Source: Ignavibacteriales bacterium (lineage in GTDB: Bacteria > Bacteroidota > Ignavibacteria > Ignavibacteriales > Ignavibacteriaceae). From it: a DNA stretch of 64,000 nt. A program made the position numbers and the translations under genes. The stretch lies in the NCBI GenBank assembly GCA_016707585.1, contig JADJHL010000011.1:310001-374000 (forward strand), given 5' to 3'. How positions within the stretch are numbered: position 1 is the stretch's first letter; the number at the start of each line of letters is the position of its first letter. The notes beneath the pieces are model-generated. The model made no database searches. It had not been told where the DNA came from and saw only the letters and a list, made by a program, of their open reading frames with translations. Of the stretch, positions 1 to 10,100 are shown one piece after another.

Positions 1-191
1 AGCAAGCAGGATTTTATGTTCTTGTCGGCGCATCAATGCCAAGTGTGCTTATAGAAAGCGGATTTCTTTCCAACACAAACGATGCAAAACATTTAAGCAC
101 TTCTACCGGTCAACAAAAATTTGCAGAGTATGTTTTTAACGGAATTAAAAAATATCGCGAGAGTTATGAACTTGAGATGCAGGATGAGTGA
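1..191 (+). CDS. N-acetylmuramoyl-L-alanine amidase, C-terminal fragment
   Basis: The reading frame enters from outside the window (first full codon at base 3) and stops with TGA at 189-191. The visible ~62 residues contain MPSVLIESGFLSN followed by the QQKFAEYVFNGIKKY helix. This is the C-terminal end of zinc-dependent Amidase_3 enzymes (AmiC/CwlM type), in which the Glu of the L-x-E-x-GF-x-SN motif is catalytic. Such enzymes cleave the amide bond between MurNAc and the stem peptide in the periplasm. The N-terminal zinc ligands lie outside the window, so signal peptide, start and full length cannot be judged. Confidence 0.85.
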   Translation, partial: QAGFYVLVGASMPSVLIESGFLSNTNDAKHLSTSTGQQKFAEYVFNGIKKYRESYELEMQDE

Positions 192-204
192 TGAGATTAT
201 TAAT

Positions 205-344
205 GTGGCTAAAGCCAAAACTGTTTTGTGTTTTCATTCACAGTTGACTAAAGTCAACTGCAATAATTAATAATAAGAACTATCTATTGCAGTCAGCTTT
301 AGCTGACTGAAAAATGAATTAAACTTGATCGTGGCTTTAGCCAC
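205..344. repeat. Left REP-like hairpin cluster of the RAYT locus
   Basis: Four short inverted repeats lie between the amidase and the transposase. They are GTGGCTAAAGCCA at 205-217, a 9-bp-stem hairpin CAGTTGACT-AA-AGTCAACTG at 241-260, CAGTCAGCT-TT-AGCTGACTG at 290-309, and a perfect GTGGCT-TT-AGCCAC at 331-344. All share the CT(AA/TT)AG centre. Their order A-B1-B2-A' is repeated in mirror image after the transposase gene. This resembles a BIME (paired REP) array, the substrate of REP-associated tyrosine transposases. Confidence 0.85.
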
Positions 345-359
345 ATTGGAGGAATTAGT

Positions 360-794
360 ATGAGTTGGATAAGAATTTGGGTTCATCTTGTTTTCTCAAC
401 AAAAAATAGAGAGCCATATTTATCAGATTCAGATCTACGAAAGAAAGTTTTTCAGCACATCAAACAAAATGCAGAATTAAAAGATATTTGGATTGATCAA
501 ATTTGTGGGTATACAGAGCATGCACATTGTTTAGTATCTTTAGGAAGGGAACAAAGTATTAGCAAAGTTGCTCAACTAATTAAGGGCGAATCTTCTCATT
601 GGATAAATGAAAATAATCTAACAAAAAGCAAATTTATTTGGCAAGATGATTATTGGGCTGTTGGAGTAAGTGAAAGTCACTTGGATTCAATAAGACAATA
701 CATACTAGATCAGGAAAATCATCACAAGAAAAAATCCTTTAATGATGAGATTGAATTGTTAATGAAAAAGTATGGATGGAAGTATTTAAAGTAA
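360..794 (+). CDS. REP-associated tyrosine transposase (IS200-like Y1 transposase, RAYT)
   Basis: This 144-residue protein is a single-domain HUH endonuclease. It has the N-terminal HLVFSTKNREPYL strand, the metal-binding pair H54-A-H56 within EHAHCLVSL, the FIWQDDYWAVGVS segment of the Y1_Tnp family, and a candidate nucleophile Tyr114 in QYILDQENHH. Family knowledge: such enzymes nick single-stranded DNA at hairpins and form a 5'-phosphotyrosine bond. A good Shine-Dalgarno (TGGAGGA, 346-352) fixes the ATG at 360. The gene is framed by mirror-image hairpin clusters, with no tnpB partner and no target-site duplication seen. It is therefore better read as a domesticated RAYT than as an intact IS200/IS605 element, although a minimal IS200 cannot be excluded. 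Confidence 0.88.
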   Translation: MSWIRIWVHLVFSTKNREPYLSDSDLRKKVFQHIKQNAELKDIWIDQICGYTEHAHCLVSLGREQSISKVAQLIKGESSHWINENNLTKSKFIWQDDYWAVGVSESHLDSIRQYILDQENHHKKKSFNDEIELLMKKYGWKYLK

Positions 795-798
795 AAAT

Positions 799-938
799 GT
801 GGCTAAAGCCAAAAATAGTTTTATTATTCTTTTCTCAGTCAGCTAAAGCTGACTGCAATAAATATTTAAGACTTTATCTATTGCAGTTGACTTTAATCAA
901 CTGACTTAAAGAAACAAATGTGTTATTGGCTTTAGCAT
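799..938. repeat. Right REP-like hairpin cluster of the RAYT locus
   Basis: The cluster holds GTGGCTAAAGCCA at 799-811, CAGTCAGCTAAAGCTGACTG at 836-855, a CAGTTGA...TCAACTG hairpin at 884-903, and a decayed TGGCTTTAGCA around 927-937. The 836-855 hairpin is the exact reverse complement of the one at 290-309. The 884-903 hairpin is the reverse complement of 241-260 with one change. The right cluster is thus an inverted copy of the left one, with its outermost hairpin degenerating. Confidence 0.82.
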
Positions 939-991
939 CATTTAATCTTTTATTAAACTTGCAGTGTTAATTTTTATAGTTAGGGGTTTTT

Positions 992-2270
992 ATGAAATCA
1001 ATTTTTGTTTTGGTTCTGGTATTAGTTGTTTTATTTCTTTCGTTATCCTGTAGTGAAAGCTATGATTATTCACAGGCATCACTGGGTTTAGGGTTAAGGG
1101 ATTACTCCTGCACTGAAGCTTGGATAGAAGTGCAGATTGGCAGTAATGATAAAACTGCAAACATCTATATTAAAAAAAATGATGAGATTATACAGACTGT
1201 AAAAGTTGGGGAATCTGAAACACTATTTTATTTTGATGATCTCTTACCAAACACAGCTTATAAATTTGATGCTGTTACTTACGAAGATGGCAAAGAAGTA
1301 AAAAGCAATCCCGTTACATTTACAACCTTAGACACCACCAGCCACAACTTTTCCTGGCAAACTTTTACTTTTGGTGGAAGTGATGCTAGCTTGATATATG
1401 ATGTTGCTATTATTGATGAAAACAACATTTGGGCAGTTGGCGAAATTTATATGAATGATTCACTTGGTAACCCAGATTCAAAGCGATATAATGCTGTTAA
1501 ATGGAATGGCTTTGATTGGACTGTAATAAGAATCCCGTACAACTATCAGGGAACAGATTTTTATAATCCAATTCAGTCTGTTTTTGCTTTTAACGAAAAT
1601 GATATATGGTTTTGTGGTAATGGAGTAATTCATTTTGATGGGATAAATTTTATTCCGGTACCTATACCAACCAATGTTTGGGGACCGAATCAAATGAACA
1701 AACTCTGGGGCAGCAGCAGTAATGATTTATACGTAGTAGGAGCCAATGGCAGCATAGCCCATTACCAAAACGGTAGTTGGGCAAAGATTGAAAGTGGAAC
1801 AACATCAATTATCGAGTGACGCTTGGGGTGTAAGTAACAATGGAATATCTACTGTTTACTGTGCAGTTTCTTCATTTTGGGAACCATTACAGGATAGAAA
1901 AATATTGAAAATAGAAAATGGAAAAGTCGATTCTGTCTCCTGGTATAAAGATAGGCTTATAAGTAGCTGTTGGACAAATAGCAATAATTATTTGTATGTA
2001 TGCGGTTCGGGTGTATATAACAATAAGTCTGGTCAATGGTATCAAGAAAACCTACCTGCAATAAGTATGAATAGTATAAGAGGCAATGCCCTTAACGATA
2101 TTTTTCTTATAGGCGATTTTGGATTTGCTTCACATTTTAATGGTGTTAACTGGCAAATCTATAACGAAAACTTTGGGGATATTTATAGATTAATAATTAA
2201 ACAAGATATCGTATCATTTGTTGGCCAAAAGAATGGGTACGGATATATAGTTTTAGGGCGAAGAAATTAA
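992..2270 (+). pseudogene. Lipoprotein with Fn3-like and beta-propeller-like repeats, frameshifted
   Basis: The first frame (992-1819) starts with a type II signal peptide (lipobox LSLSC at residues ~17-21) preceded by TTAGGGGTTTTT-ATG. It encodes a fibronectin-III-like domain (residues ~35-112) and then tandem N/D-xIWxVG/FxG repeats of a propeller type, and ends at TGA 1817-1819. The same protein continues in another frame: from about 1810 the frame encodes SDAWGVSNNG and further repeats to the stop at 2268-2270. Removing one base near 1814 would give ...GTTSII-SDAWGV, the sequence expected in this repeat. The gene is therefore a ~425-residue protein split by a single-base insertion, a real mutation or an assembly error. 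The internal ATG at 1788 is not a credible start. Function unknown; probably outer-membrane anchored. Confidence 0.75.
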
Positions 2271-2272
2271 CT

Positions 2273-2731
2273 TTACTTTATAATCACTTCGTTTGAAAGC
2301 TCATTAACATCGCCGGGCTGGATGGGGAAGTGAGTGGAGAGAATTTTTCCGGCTTGCTCTACTCCGTTTATTATGCCAAGATAATACTGCTCCTGTTTAA
2401 AGCTGTTACCAATTGTGTTTGCAATATCATCCCAAATAGATTGATCAATTTTTTCATTTATCTTTTTATCACCAAGAATGCAAAAACCTTTTGCGTTAAA
2501 AATTATGAAGATTAAAATTCCTGTTGCGCCTTTTGTTTTACCAATCTTAGCAGATACAAATTCTTTTTCCGCAAGTGTGCTTACTGATTTAGTTTTTTCA
2601 AACCAGCCGCGCTTTTCTTTTAGTATAATTACAAGTTCACCCGAAGTCGTTTTTTCTATCTCACCAATTTTTGCAGAGATTGATTTTAATTCTTCCTGGT
2701 TTAGGTATTTGTATATAAATTTTTTAGACAT
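2273..2731 (-). CDS. TPM-domain protein
   Basis: This 152-residue protein matches the TPM fold (Psb32/MOLO-1/YgcG type) from residue ~12 onward. It shows an N-terminal helix, then TSGELVIIL, the GTGILIF-like strand (here GATGILIFIIFNAKGFCILGD), and a C-terminal helix region. TPM domains occur in envelope and photosystem-maintenance proteins and their biochemical role is poorly defined. This copy has no signal peptide or clear membrane helix, unlike many family members, so a cytoplasmic location is likely. It converges on the preceding frameshifted gene with a 2-bp gap. No strong ribosome-binding site precedes the ATG. Confidence 0.65.
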   Translation of the reverse strand: MSKKFIYKYLNQEELKSISAKIGEIEKTTSGELVIILKEKRGWFEKTKSVSTLAEKEFVSAKIGKTKGATGILIFIIFNAKGFCILGDKKINEKIDQSIWDDIANTIGNSFKQEQYYLGIINGVEQAGKILSTHFPIQPGDVNELSNEVIIK

Positions 2732-2801
2732 TGTTTTAATAACTGTATTTGTTGTGGATTAAAATTCAAAAGAGTTGGGTTAATGTCAAACGGATTATTC
2801 A

Positions 2802-2886
2802 GTCATGCTGAACTTGTTTCAGCATCCCGGGTATGAATAAAGATCTCGAAACAAGCCTGTCTGCCGACAGGCAGGTTCGGGATGAC
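2802..2886. repeat. GTCAT-type palindromic element with nested GC-rich palindrome
   Basis: An ~85-bp intergenic element has ends GTCATGCTGAACTTG and TTCGGGATGAC, which are inverted relative to each other. Inside it, 2856-2875 is a second, GC-rich palindrome of the CCTG(C/T)CTGCCG(G/A)CAGGCAGG type. It looks like a non-coding MITE-like or REP-like element; the same family recurs at 3864, 23435, 32701 and (half) 42782. Confidence 0.7.
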
Positions 2887-2889
2887 GAA

Positions 2890-2918
2890 CAAAAAAAAAG
2901 CGCACCTTACGATGCGCT
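2890..2918 (-). terminator. Intrinsic terminator of the DUF4097 gene
   Basis: Read on the minus strand, the stem AGCGCA...TGCGCT (2899-2918) is followed by a run of nine T. It lies 25 bases past the stop codon of the minus-strand gene. Confidence 0.85.
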
Positions 2919-2942
2919 AATCAGGGGAGAGATGAGAACAAA

Positions 2943-3746
2943 CTATTTTTTATAAACTGTTACATCGCCGCCGGAAGTACTGGCATTTAAAGGTTTGCCT
3001 CCTTTATTAATATTGCCTCTTATTTCAGTTTCATCCATTTCTTTAACATCATTTAAAGTAAGATTACAATCTACATCACCACCAGAAGTTGAAAGATCAA
3101 TGCGTGCATTAAAATCCGCAGGAACTTTTACATCAATATCTCCACCGCTTGTGGAAAGATCAATTCCCTGGTTTTCTCCTGAGTATTCAACTGTAATATC
3201 TCCACCGGATGTACTTGCATCAATCTTGGCATTGTTACAGAATAAGTTTATATCACCGCCAGAAGTGCTGGCATAAAAATTACCTTCAAATCTATCGCCC
3301 CAAATATCACCGCCAGAAGTTTCTAAATAGATTCCACCATGAATACCACCAACTTTAATATCACCGCCACTTGTGCCAACGTAAATATTAAATCTTGCAG
3401 GAACTTTCACTTCAATTTTAAGACTTAGGTTAGAAAACCAATTCCACTGATTTCTTCTCTCAGCTTTAACAGTTATTTCTTCGGAGTTTGATTCAAAAAT
3501 AAAATCATATTTTTCTGCTGCTTTATCGTTACCTATTATTTTAACATACACTTCAGATTTTTCCCACGGAGTAAAAATAATATCACCGCCATCGCAAGTA
3601 ACATTTATTTTTTTACCTTCAGCAATCTGAAATGTTTTTTCCTTGATTACTTTTTTTTCATCACCCATTGATGAAGCAAAAGTTAAATTGATTGAAAAAG
3701 ATAGAATTAAGGTTATGATTACAAAGTATTTTGTAACGTTTTTCAT
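2943..3746 (-). CDS. DUF4097-family secreted beta-repeat protein
   Basis: After a signal peptide (cleavage around TFASS), this ~267-residue protein carries a DUF4097 putative-adhesin domain. Its hallmark is seven copies of T-SGGD-(I/V), spaced about 16-30 residues apart, each a turn in a predicted right-handed beta-solenoid. The family is exported and often linked to envelope or stress functions, but no activity is established. The ATG at 3746 is chosen because GGAG lies 6 bases upstream of it. A GTG at 3758 is also in frame but would place that GGAG inside the coding region. A strong terminator follows the gene. It is probably monocistronic. Confidence 0.8.
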   Translation of the reverse strand: MKNVTKYFVIITLILSFSINLTFASSMGDEKKVIKEKTFQIAEGKKINVTCDGGDIIFTPWEKSEVYVKIIGNDKAAEKYDFIFESNSEEITVKAERRNQWNWFSNLSLKIEVKVPARFNIYVGTSGGDIKVGGIHGGIYLETSGGDIWGDRFEGNFYASTSGGDINLFCNNAKIDASTSGGDITVEYSGENQGIDLSTSGGDIDVKVPADFNARIDLSTSGGDVDCNLTLNDVKEMDETEIRGNINKGGKPLNASTSGGDVTVYKK

Positions 3747-3863
3747 TTTAATCTCCACTAAGTTTTATTTCATTAGACATCCAAAAGTAGAATTTAGTTA
3801 CTGATAAGTGAAAGATTTATTTGTAATCGGTTGAAATGTGTGATTAAAGGTTTATTGCCACGT

Positions 3864-3927
3864 GTCATTCCCGCGAATGCGGGAATCTAATAAATAATAA
3901 ATGGATTCCCGTTTACACGGGAATGAC
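3864..3927. repeat. GTCATTCCCG-type palindromic element
   Basis: A 64-bp element begins with GTCATTCCCGCGAATGCGGG and ends with CCCGTTTACACGGGAATGAC, each arm a hairpin and the whole an inverted pair. It sits just past the 3' end of the antiporter gene and may add a transcript-stabilising or terminating structure. It belongs to the same family as 23435-23522. Confidence 0.75.
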
Positions 3928-3961
3928 CAACAAAACTAAAGTATTTATAGGATGACTTTGG

Positions 3962-5926
3962 TTACTGTGCATTTAATATATCAATTGCCTGATCAACAGA
4001 AAGATGAGTACCGTAAATAACCAGAGTATCGGCAGCTTTTATAATTTCTTTTGCAGATGGATTTGAAATTGTTTTTCCATCTCTAACAATTGCAATAATT
4101 GTAGATTCAGTTAGTGCGCGTAAATTTATTTCGCTCAAATTTTTGTTGATGTGAACATTATCATCATTTACATAATAAGTTTCTGTTAAACCTTGTGCAA
4201 GTATTTCATCAAGATGAGTAAATGAACTTATATCCATTCCTTCTTTTCTTAAAAAGCTATAAGATTCTTCACGCAGAATTGTTGTTTGTTTCATTATCAC
4301 GTTAAGTGGAATGTGATATCTTTCTAAAACTTTTCTAAATATTTGTAAAGCGGTTTCAAATTCCTCTGGAATAACATCATCTGCACCAAGTTTTTTAAGT
4401 TCATCAATTTCATTTACATAACGCGTTCTTACCAGAGCATAAATGTGTGGATTTAATTTTTTAACAAGTTTCAAAGACATTTTAGTTACCGCGGGATCAG
4501 AAATTGCATAAACAATAATGTTTGCTTTATCAATCTTAACAGCTTTTAAAACTTCTTCCTTGCTTATATCACCATAAATAATTTTTTCGCCTTTAGCTTT
4601 TTCTTTTTTAACAGTATCCGGATTTAATTCAGTAACAACATATTTAATTCCGGTTTCTTTTAAAACTCTTGCAAGATTACTTCCATTCAAACCAAAACCA
4701 GCTATGATTACGTGAGCATGTAAGTTTTCTAAATAATTTTCGCTATGCTTTTTATCTTTTTCTAATGCGGATGTTTTACCTGCTATAAAAGGAGAAAGCT
4801 TAATTATTAATGGAGTAAGAATCATAGAAAAAATTGTTGATGCAAGAAAACCGTTATAATAATCACCACTAAAAAGTTTAAAGTTTAATCCTGCTTGAGC
4901 AAGTACAAATGAAAACTCGCCGATCTGTGCTAAACCTAATCCTGCAAGAATACCAATGCGTAATGGATACTTCATAAAATAAACTATAGCAACAATCACT
5001 ATTGTTTTTACTATTAAAATTCCGAGTGTAAGTCCGCCTATTAAAAAAATATTTTCAAGAACAAATTGAATGTTTAGCAGCAAACCGATCGAAACGAAAA
5101 AGATACTATTAAACGAATCTCTAAAAGGTATAATATCAGAAACGATTTGATGATTATAATCTGATTCTGATAAAATTAATCCTGCAATAAAAGCACCAAG
5201 TGCAAATGATAATCCAAACGAATGAGTAATGTAAGCAGTACCAAGTAATAATAGAATCACACCAATTGTAAATGCTTCGCGCATTCTAATGTTTGCAAGT
5301 TGATAAACAATTAACGGCATTAAAAATCTTGCTAGCAGAAGTAATCCTGCGAGTACACCAAAAGCAATCAAAATTTTTACCGCAACTTCACCACCGCTCA
5401 ATTCTCCAAAACCGCTTAATAGCGGAAGTAAAAGAAACATTGGTACAATTGCTAAATCCTGGAAGATTAATATTCCAAGAGAAATTTTTCCGTGCGGTGA
5501 TTCAAGTTCATCTTTATCTGAAAGAATTTTTAGAACAATTGCAGTGCTTGATAAACTTACGAGTAATGAAAAGAAAATTGCCTGGTTGATTTCTATTCCC
5601 AAAACAGAAAAAATTATTGTGCTGAAAACAATTGTAACAAGAAGTTGAAATCCGCCTGCGATAAGAAGAAATTTTTTTATTCTGATTAATTGGGAAAGAG
5701 AAAATTCCAATCCGATCGTAAACATTAAAAGCATAACACCGATTTCGGCCATTACGCTAATCTGGTTAACTGATTTTATAAGATTAAAGCCATATGGACC
5801 GATTAACATTCCTGCAATTAAAAATCCAACAATGCTTGGCAGATTAATTTTTTTAAAAAGAAAAATGATTGGTAAAGAAACCAGAAGGATAACAACAATA
5901 TCTTGTATGATTAAGAAATTATCCAT
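3962..5926 (-). CDS. Kef/CPA2-type monovalent cation:proton antiporter with RCK domains
   Basis: The protein has 654 residues. Residues ~7-385 form the multi-helix Na+/H+ exchanger domain of the CPA2 family, including GYG-like loops and the FQDLAIVP motif with the conserved QD at ~156-157. Residues ~404-520 form a TrkA-N/RCK Rossmann domain (HVIIAGFGLNGSNLARVL), and residues ~570-652 a TrkA-C ligand-binding domain. The role expected from the family is inner-membrane K+(Na+)/H+ exchange gated by a nucleotide or small ligand. Length and domain order are typical of KefB-like proteins, but the cation is not decidable here. It is the last gene of an apparent minus-strand operon, 25 bases after the acetyltransferase-fold gene. 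Confidence 0.9.
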   Translation of the reverse strand: MDNFLIIQDIVVILLVSLPIIFLFKKINLPSIVGFLIAGMLIGPYGFNLIKSVNQISVMAEIGVMLLMFTIGLEFSLSQLIRIKKFLLIAGGFQLLVTIVFSTIIFSVLGIEINQAIFFSLLVSLSSTAIVLKILSDKDELESPHGKISLGILIFQDLAIVPMFLLLPLLSGFGELSGGEVAVKILIAFGVLAGLLLLARFLMPLIVYQLANIRMREAFTIGVILLLLGTAYITHSFGLSFALGAFIAGLILSESDYNHQIVSDIIPFRDSFNSIFFVSIGLLLNIQFVLENIFLIGGLTLGILIVKTIVIVAIVYFMKYPLRIGILAGLGLAQIGEFSFVLAQAGLNFKLFSGDYYNGFLASTIFSMILTPLIIKLSPFIAGKTSALEKDKKHSENYLENLHAHVIIAGFGLNGSNLARVLKETGIKYVVTELNPDTVKKEKAKGEKIIYGDISKEEVLKAVKIDKANIIVYAISDPAVTKMSLKLVKKLNPHIYALVRTRYVNEIDELKKLGADDVIPEEFETALQIFRKVLERYHIPLNVIMKQTTILREESYSFLRKEGMDISSFTHLDEILAQGLTETYYVNDDNVHINKNLSEINLRALTESTIIAIVRDGKTISNPSAKEIIKAADTLVIYGTHLSVDQAIDILNAQ

Positions 5927-5951
5927 ATCAAAATAAATTAACTTAAGAAAA

Positions 5952-7076
5952 TTAGACTAAAGATTTTTTATAACAGCGTCTTCGTTTATGTTGGCGAGCA
6001 TCATAAAGTTTCCATTGAGCCTGTACTTTTTCATTGCTTTCAAGTTCACGGTTAGTTTCAACGTGCTTGATTCCATTTTTAATACATACTTTATTTATCT
6101 GATCAATTAGAAGAGCATTTACACCTTTGTTTTGTAGATCGGTTCTTACTGCAGTTAAATATAAATCCAATGATTTACTTTTTTTCATTTCACTTAATAT
6201 GTGTAAAAATCCAAATGGAAAAAGTTTGCCGTTAATTTTTTTAAGAGCCCTGTTTAATGATGGCATTGTAATACCAAACGCGGCAAGTTTATTGTTCGCA
6301 TCAAGCACAAGCGGAAGATACTCCGGACGGATGAAAGAAAAATATTGTTTAACATAAGAATCAATTTGTTTATCCGTTAATTCAACAAATCCATAAAGAT
6401 CTTTGTAAGTTTCATTAATCAAATAAAAAATATCTCTTGCATAAGGAAGCATATCTTTTGCTTTCTTAAACACAGGAACGTGAAGTTTGTTTCTTTGCAA
6501 AGCTATCTCTGCAATTCTTGCAATCTTTTCTGGTGTTGATGAATTAATATTAACTCTAAATTCTATCCAGTCTGTGTCTTTAGTGTAGCCAAGTTTTTCA
6601 ATATGATTTTTGTAGTATGGATAATTGTAAATACTTCCGAGAGTGCTTTCTTCTTCATATCCCTCAATCAGCATTCCTTCGCCATCCATATCAGTAAAAC
6701 CAAGTGGACCGTGAATACTTTTCATCCCTTTTTCAAATGCCCACTTTTCTACTGTATCAATTAACATTGCTGAAATTGATGAATCATCTTCAAAATCTAT
6801 CCAGCCAAAGCGAGCTTCTTTTTTATTAAACTTATCATTGAATTTTGAATTGATGATTCCTGCAACTCTGCCAACAATGCGATTGTCTTTATATACTAAC
6901 CAGTATTTTGATTCGCAAAAATCAAACGCCGGATTAATTTTTTTTTCTAAAGTTTTAAGCTCATCAAATCTTAATGGCGGGATGAAAAAATTATTACCTT
7001 TATATAAATCATATGGGAATGCAATGAAATTTTTCAGATCACTTTTAGAAGATACTTCTTTGATAATCAGACTCAT
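5952..7076 (-). CDS. GNAT-fold protein of the YghO type
   Basis: The 374-residue protein carries the family signature HGPLGFTDMDGEGMLIEGY at ~142-160 and an N-terminal KNDxRIVGRVAGIIN strand-turn like a GNAT domain. A second acetyltransferase-like half follows, with LTAVRTDLQNKGV and ALLIDQ as the CoA-binding-like segment, and the conserved C-terminal ETNRELESNEKVQAQW. Homologues resemble E. coli YghO and are often called hypothetical N-acetyltransferases; the substrate is unknown. It lies between the PPDK-N protein (46-bp gap) and the antiporter (25-bp gap) on the same strand, so co-transcription is likely. Confidence 0.75.
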   Translation of the reverse strand: MSLIIKEVSSKSDLKNFIAFPYDLYKGNNFFIPPLRFDELKTLEKKINPAFDFCESKYWLVYKDNRIVGRVAGIINSKFNDKFNKKEARFGWIDFEDDSSISAMLIDTVEKWAFEKGMKSIHGPLGFTDMDGEGMLIEGYEEESTLGSIYNYPYYKNHIEKLGYTKDTDWIEFRVNINSSTPEKIARIAEIALQRNKLHVPVFKKAKDMLPYARDIFYLINETYKDLYGFVELTDKQIDSYVKQYFSFIRPEYLPLVLDANNKLAAFGITMPSLNRALKKINGKLFPFGFLHILSEMKKSKSLDLYLTAVRTDLQNKGVNALLIDQINKVCIKNGIKHVETNRELESNEKVQAQWKLYDARQHKRRRCYKKSLV

Positions 7077-7122
7077 TTAATATCTACAACTTTCTGATTT
7101 TTATTATTACCATAAAAATATA

Positions 7123-10100
7123 CTATACTTCTTCAATTTGAACACCGGGTTTTAAAATTACTCCACGACTTTCGTGGCCATTTATTTTAACGCTGATTGG
7201 TTTATCAAATTTTAAATGTTTTGTATAAACTAATTCTTCTTCCGGTTTTTGATTATTAAGCCAATCCCAATCTATAAATCCAATTTGATCGATTGAATTA
7301 ATTGTAAAGTATCCAACTCTAAAAGAAGTTAGATTTTGAAAAAAGTGTGAACCTTGTGAAGGCGTAACAGCAAAATCTTTAAAACCTGCTTCAACAATTA
7401 CTGATGCACCGGAAATCTGATCCCACGTAACAGGAATGCCAAGCCAGGGATCTAGCGAGCCCCATCTGCCAACACCAAATAGCAAGTATGGTTTTCTTTC
7501 GGCAAGTAATTTTGAGTTAAGCTTACTTACTTCCATTGCAACATCTTTGCTTTTACCGCGATCAAATTTATTTATATCAACAACTATAATATCATAAATT
7601 CCATTGATTGCTCCGTTACCAAGAACTTGAGAACTCTGACAAATCATATCTGATTCTTTTACATCACCAATCATCAGTTCTTCAATTTCGCGGCTTAGAA
7701 CCATTGGTCTCATTTGAAGCATTGCAAATTCTTTTCGGTTTCCCTCCTGAACATTTAGGTTAACAGCAAATTCTATTTCAACTGGGGTTCCCATTCCCCA
7801 CGAACCTAAATCTAAAAGTAGATCTATGATTTCCGGTAAAGGAAAAATTTTATGTTTTAGAATTGGTGCGAATGTTACAACCCTAAATCCATTTCTGGAA
7901 ATTCCATCATATACAGAATCATTTTCTGCTGAATAAGTTGAGCCAACAGAAGAAAGTGTACCATCTTTTTCAGCTTCTTCTAACTTGTAACTCTTTACCA
8001 ATGGATCTTCAATGCTATCAGGGTGATGATCAAGTTTTCCATTTAAATCCAGAGCAAAAAAGTTTTGTTGTGCATTTTTTAAAGTTTCTTTTGTAGAAAA
8101 AAATTGCATCATATGTTTTGGATAGCGAGGACAAAATCTTATTGCATTACCACCTTCAACAACAGTTTTGCCCAAACCTAAAGCTACAAGCGCAATTCCG
8201 TCGGTAGATTTTTGTGGTGCAACAGGATAAAAGTTGAAAGACTTTGCAACGCCTGCAAAGTCAGGATAAAATCGTTGTTCCTTTTGTGATCCAACCAAAC
8301 GCTGAATTACAACTGACATTTTTTCTTCTTCTAATCCATAAGTAGTTGCCTTAACATAATCTTTTGTTTTTTGATGATAAGTTGAAGCATAAACACTTTT
8401 GATTGATTGAAGAAGTTCATCTAATCTAACTTCAATATCAGCGTTACTGTTTGGAATCATGTAAGTTTCATAAACTCCTGCAAACGGAAGAAATTGAGAA
8501 TCTTCTAACAAGCTTGATGAACGTACTGCCAGCGGGCAATGAGTAATTTCTAAAAACATTCTAAGCTTATCAATTATCTCACTTGGAAAAAATGAAGCAT
8601 CTAAAAATTTTTGAGTTATCTCTAAATCATTAATTTCTAAAAACGCAAATTGTTCCAACCCGTTTTTACTTATAAACTTGTCAAACACATCCGAACCTAT
8701 AACAATCGCAGAAGGAACACTTATTTCCACATCATCAAATTTGTGGTTTATGTTATAGTTAGTAATTAATGTATTTATAAAACCTAAGCCGCGGGCCTTT
8801 CCACCAAGTGAACCGCCGCCGATTCTTGCAAAACTATTTTTAGTATCAAAAAGATCTTTACGGAAATCAAGTATAACTCCGCTTTGTTGAATTTTTCTGT
8901 ACTCTTGTAATGATATTATTAATCTATCACGTAAACCTTGTACTGATCCAAAGTCTGTTACTTTGTGCGGCCTTAATTTATGTGCAAGATAGAATTCTGT
9001 TCTTGCTTTAAGCCATTTAGAAAAATGATTTCTTGAGGCATGATAAACCAAACTTTCATCAGGGATATGTTTAAGTGCGTCTTCTAATTGAGATAAATTT
9101 GATGCTCTAAAAACTTCCAGTCCGGCATTGTTTACAAATACAAAATCACCGAAGCCAAAATTTTGTAACATAAACTCACGCAACTCCTGTAATAACCTTG
9201 GCGAATTTTTATGCAGGAATGAAGCACCAATTTGATTTGCTTTTTCTCTAAAACCAGCATCACTTGATTGAAGTAAAATTGGAATATCATCGTGTTGTGA
9301 GCGAACTGTGCGTGCAAATTTAATTCCTGCTTCAGGATCTTTTACACCGTGATGTTTAAAATTAATATCAAGTATTAATCCAAGAACATATTCCTGGTAA
9401 CGTTCATAATAAGACCATGCTTCTTCGTAAGTAGTACACAATATAATTTTTGGTCGTGCACGCATACGTAAAAATTTGTGGGTAAGATTAACACTTTCAG
9501 AAAGTAAGCGCTGAGAGTGTAAAAACACTTCTGTGTAAATTATCGGAAGGTATGAGGAATAAAATTTTATATTATCCTCAACAACAATAATAGATTGAAC
9601 ACCAATATTTTTAGTATCATTTTCAACATTAACTCGATCTTCTACATATTTTACAATTGCAATTAGTAAACGATAATCGCCATTCCAGATAAATATTTTT
9701 TCAAATATTGATGTATCATAATTTGTTGTAAGTTCTTTTCTTTCGCGGTTATCATAAGCAAGTAAAACAATTGGTAAATCAATACCTGATTGTTTTACCA
9801 TCTGGGCAAACTTAATTACGTGCATATCTTCTATGTGAAGAGTTGTAATTATCATATCAAAAGTGTTTTCGCTGCATAACATTTCAAGTGCTTCTTCACC
9901 TGTTGTAACATGAATAAGTTCTGGCGCAAAACTTAAATTTAATGATTTGTACTCCTCACGTATTAACTCATAAAGTCTTCCATCTTCTTCAAATAAATAA
10001 TTATCATAAATGCTTGATACAAGAAGTATCTCACGGATTTTATAACGCATTAATTTCTGGAATTTTTTTATGCGTGAGCTAAAAGCATCTTCTAAACTAA

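Noticed and set aside
1788..2270. Independent gene starting at ATG 1788
   Set aside because: No ribosome site, no signal peptide, and its sequence continues the repeat pattern of the upstream frame; it is the frameshifted 3' half.
2943..3746. CRISPR array suggested by regularly repeated DNA
   Set aside because: Repeats are in frame and encode T-SGGD-I/V; no uniform spacers and no cas genes.
3747..3758. GTG start 12 bases upstream for the DUF4097 gene
   Set aside because: The GGAG there is the ribosome site for the ATG at 3746.
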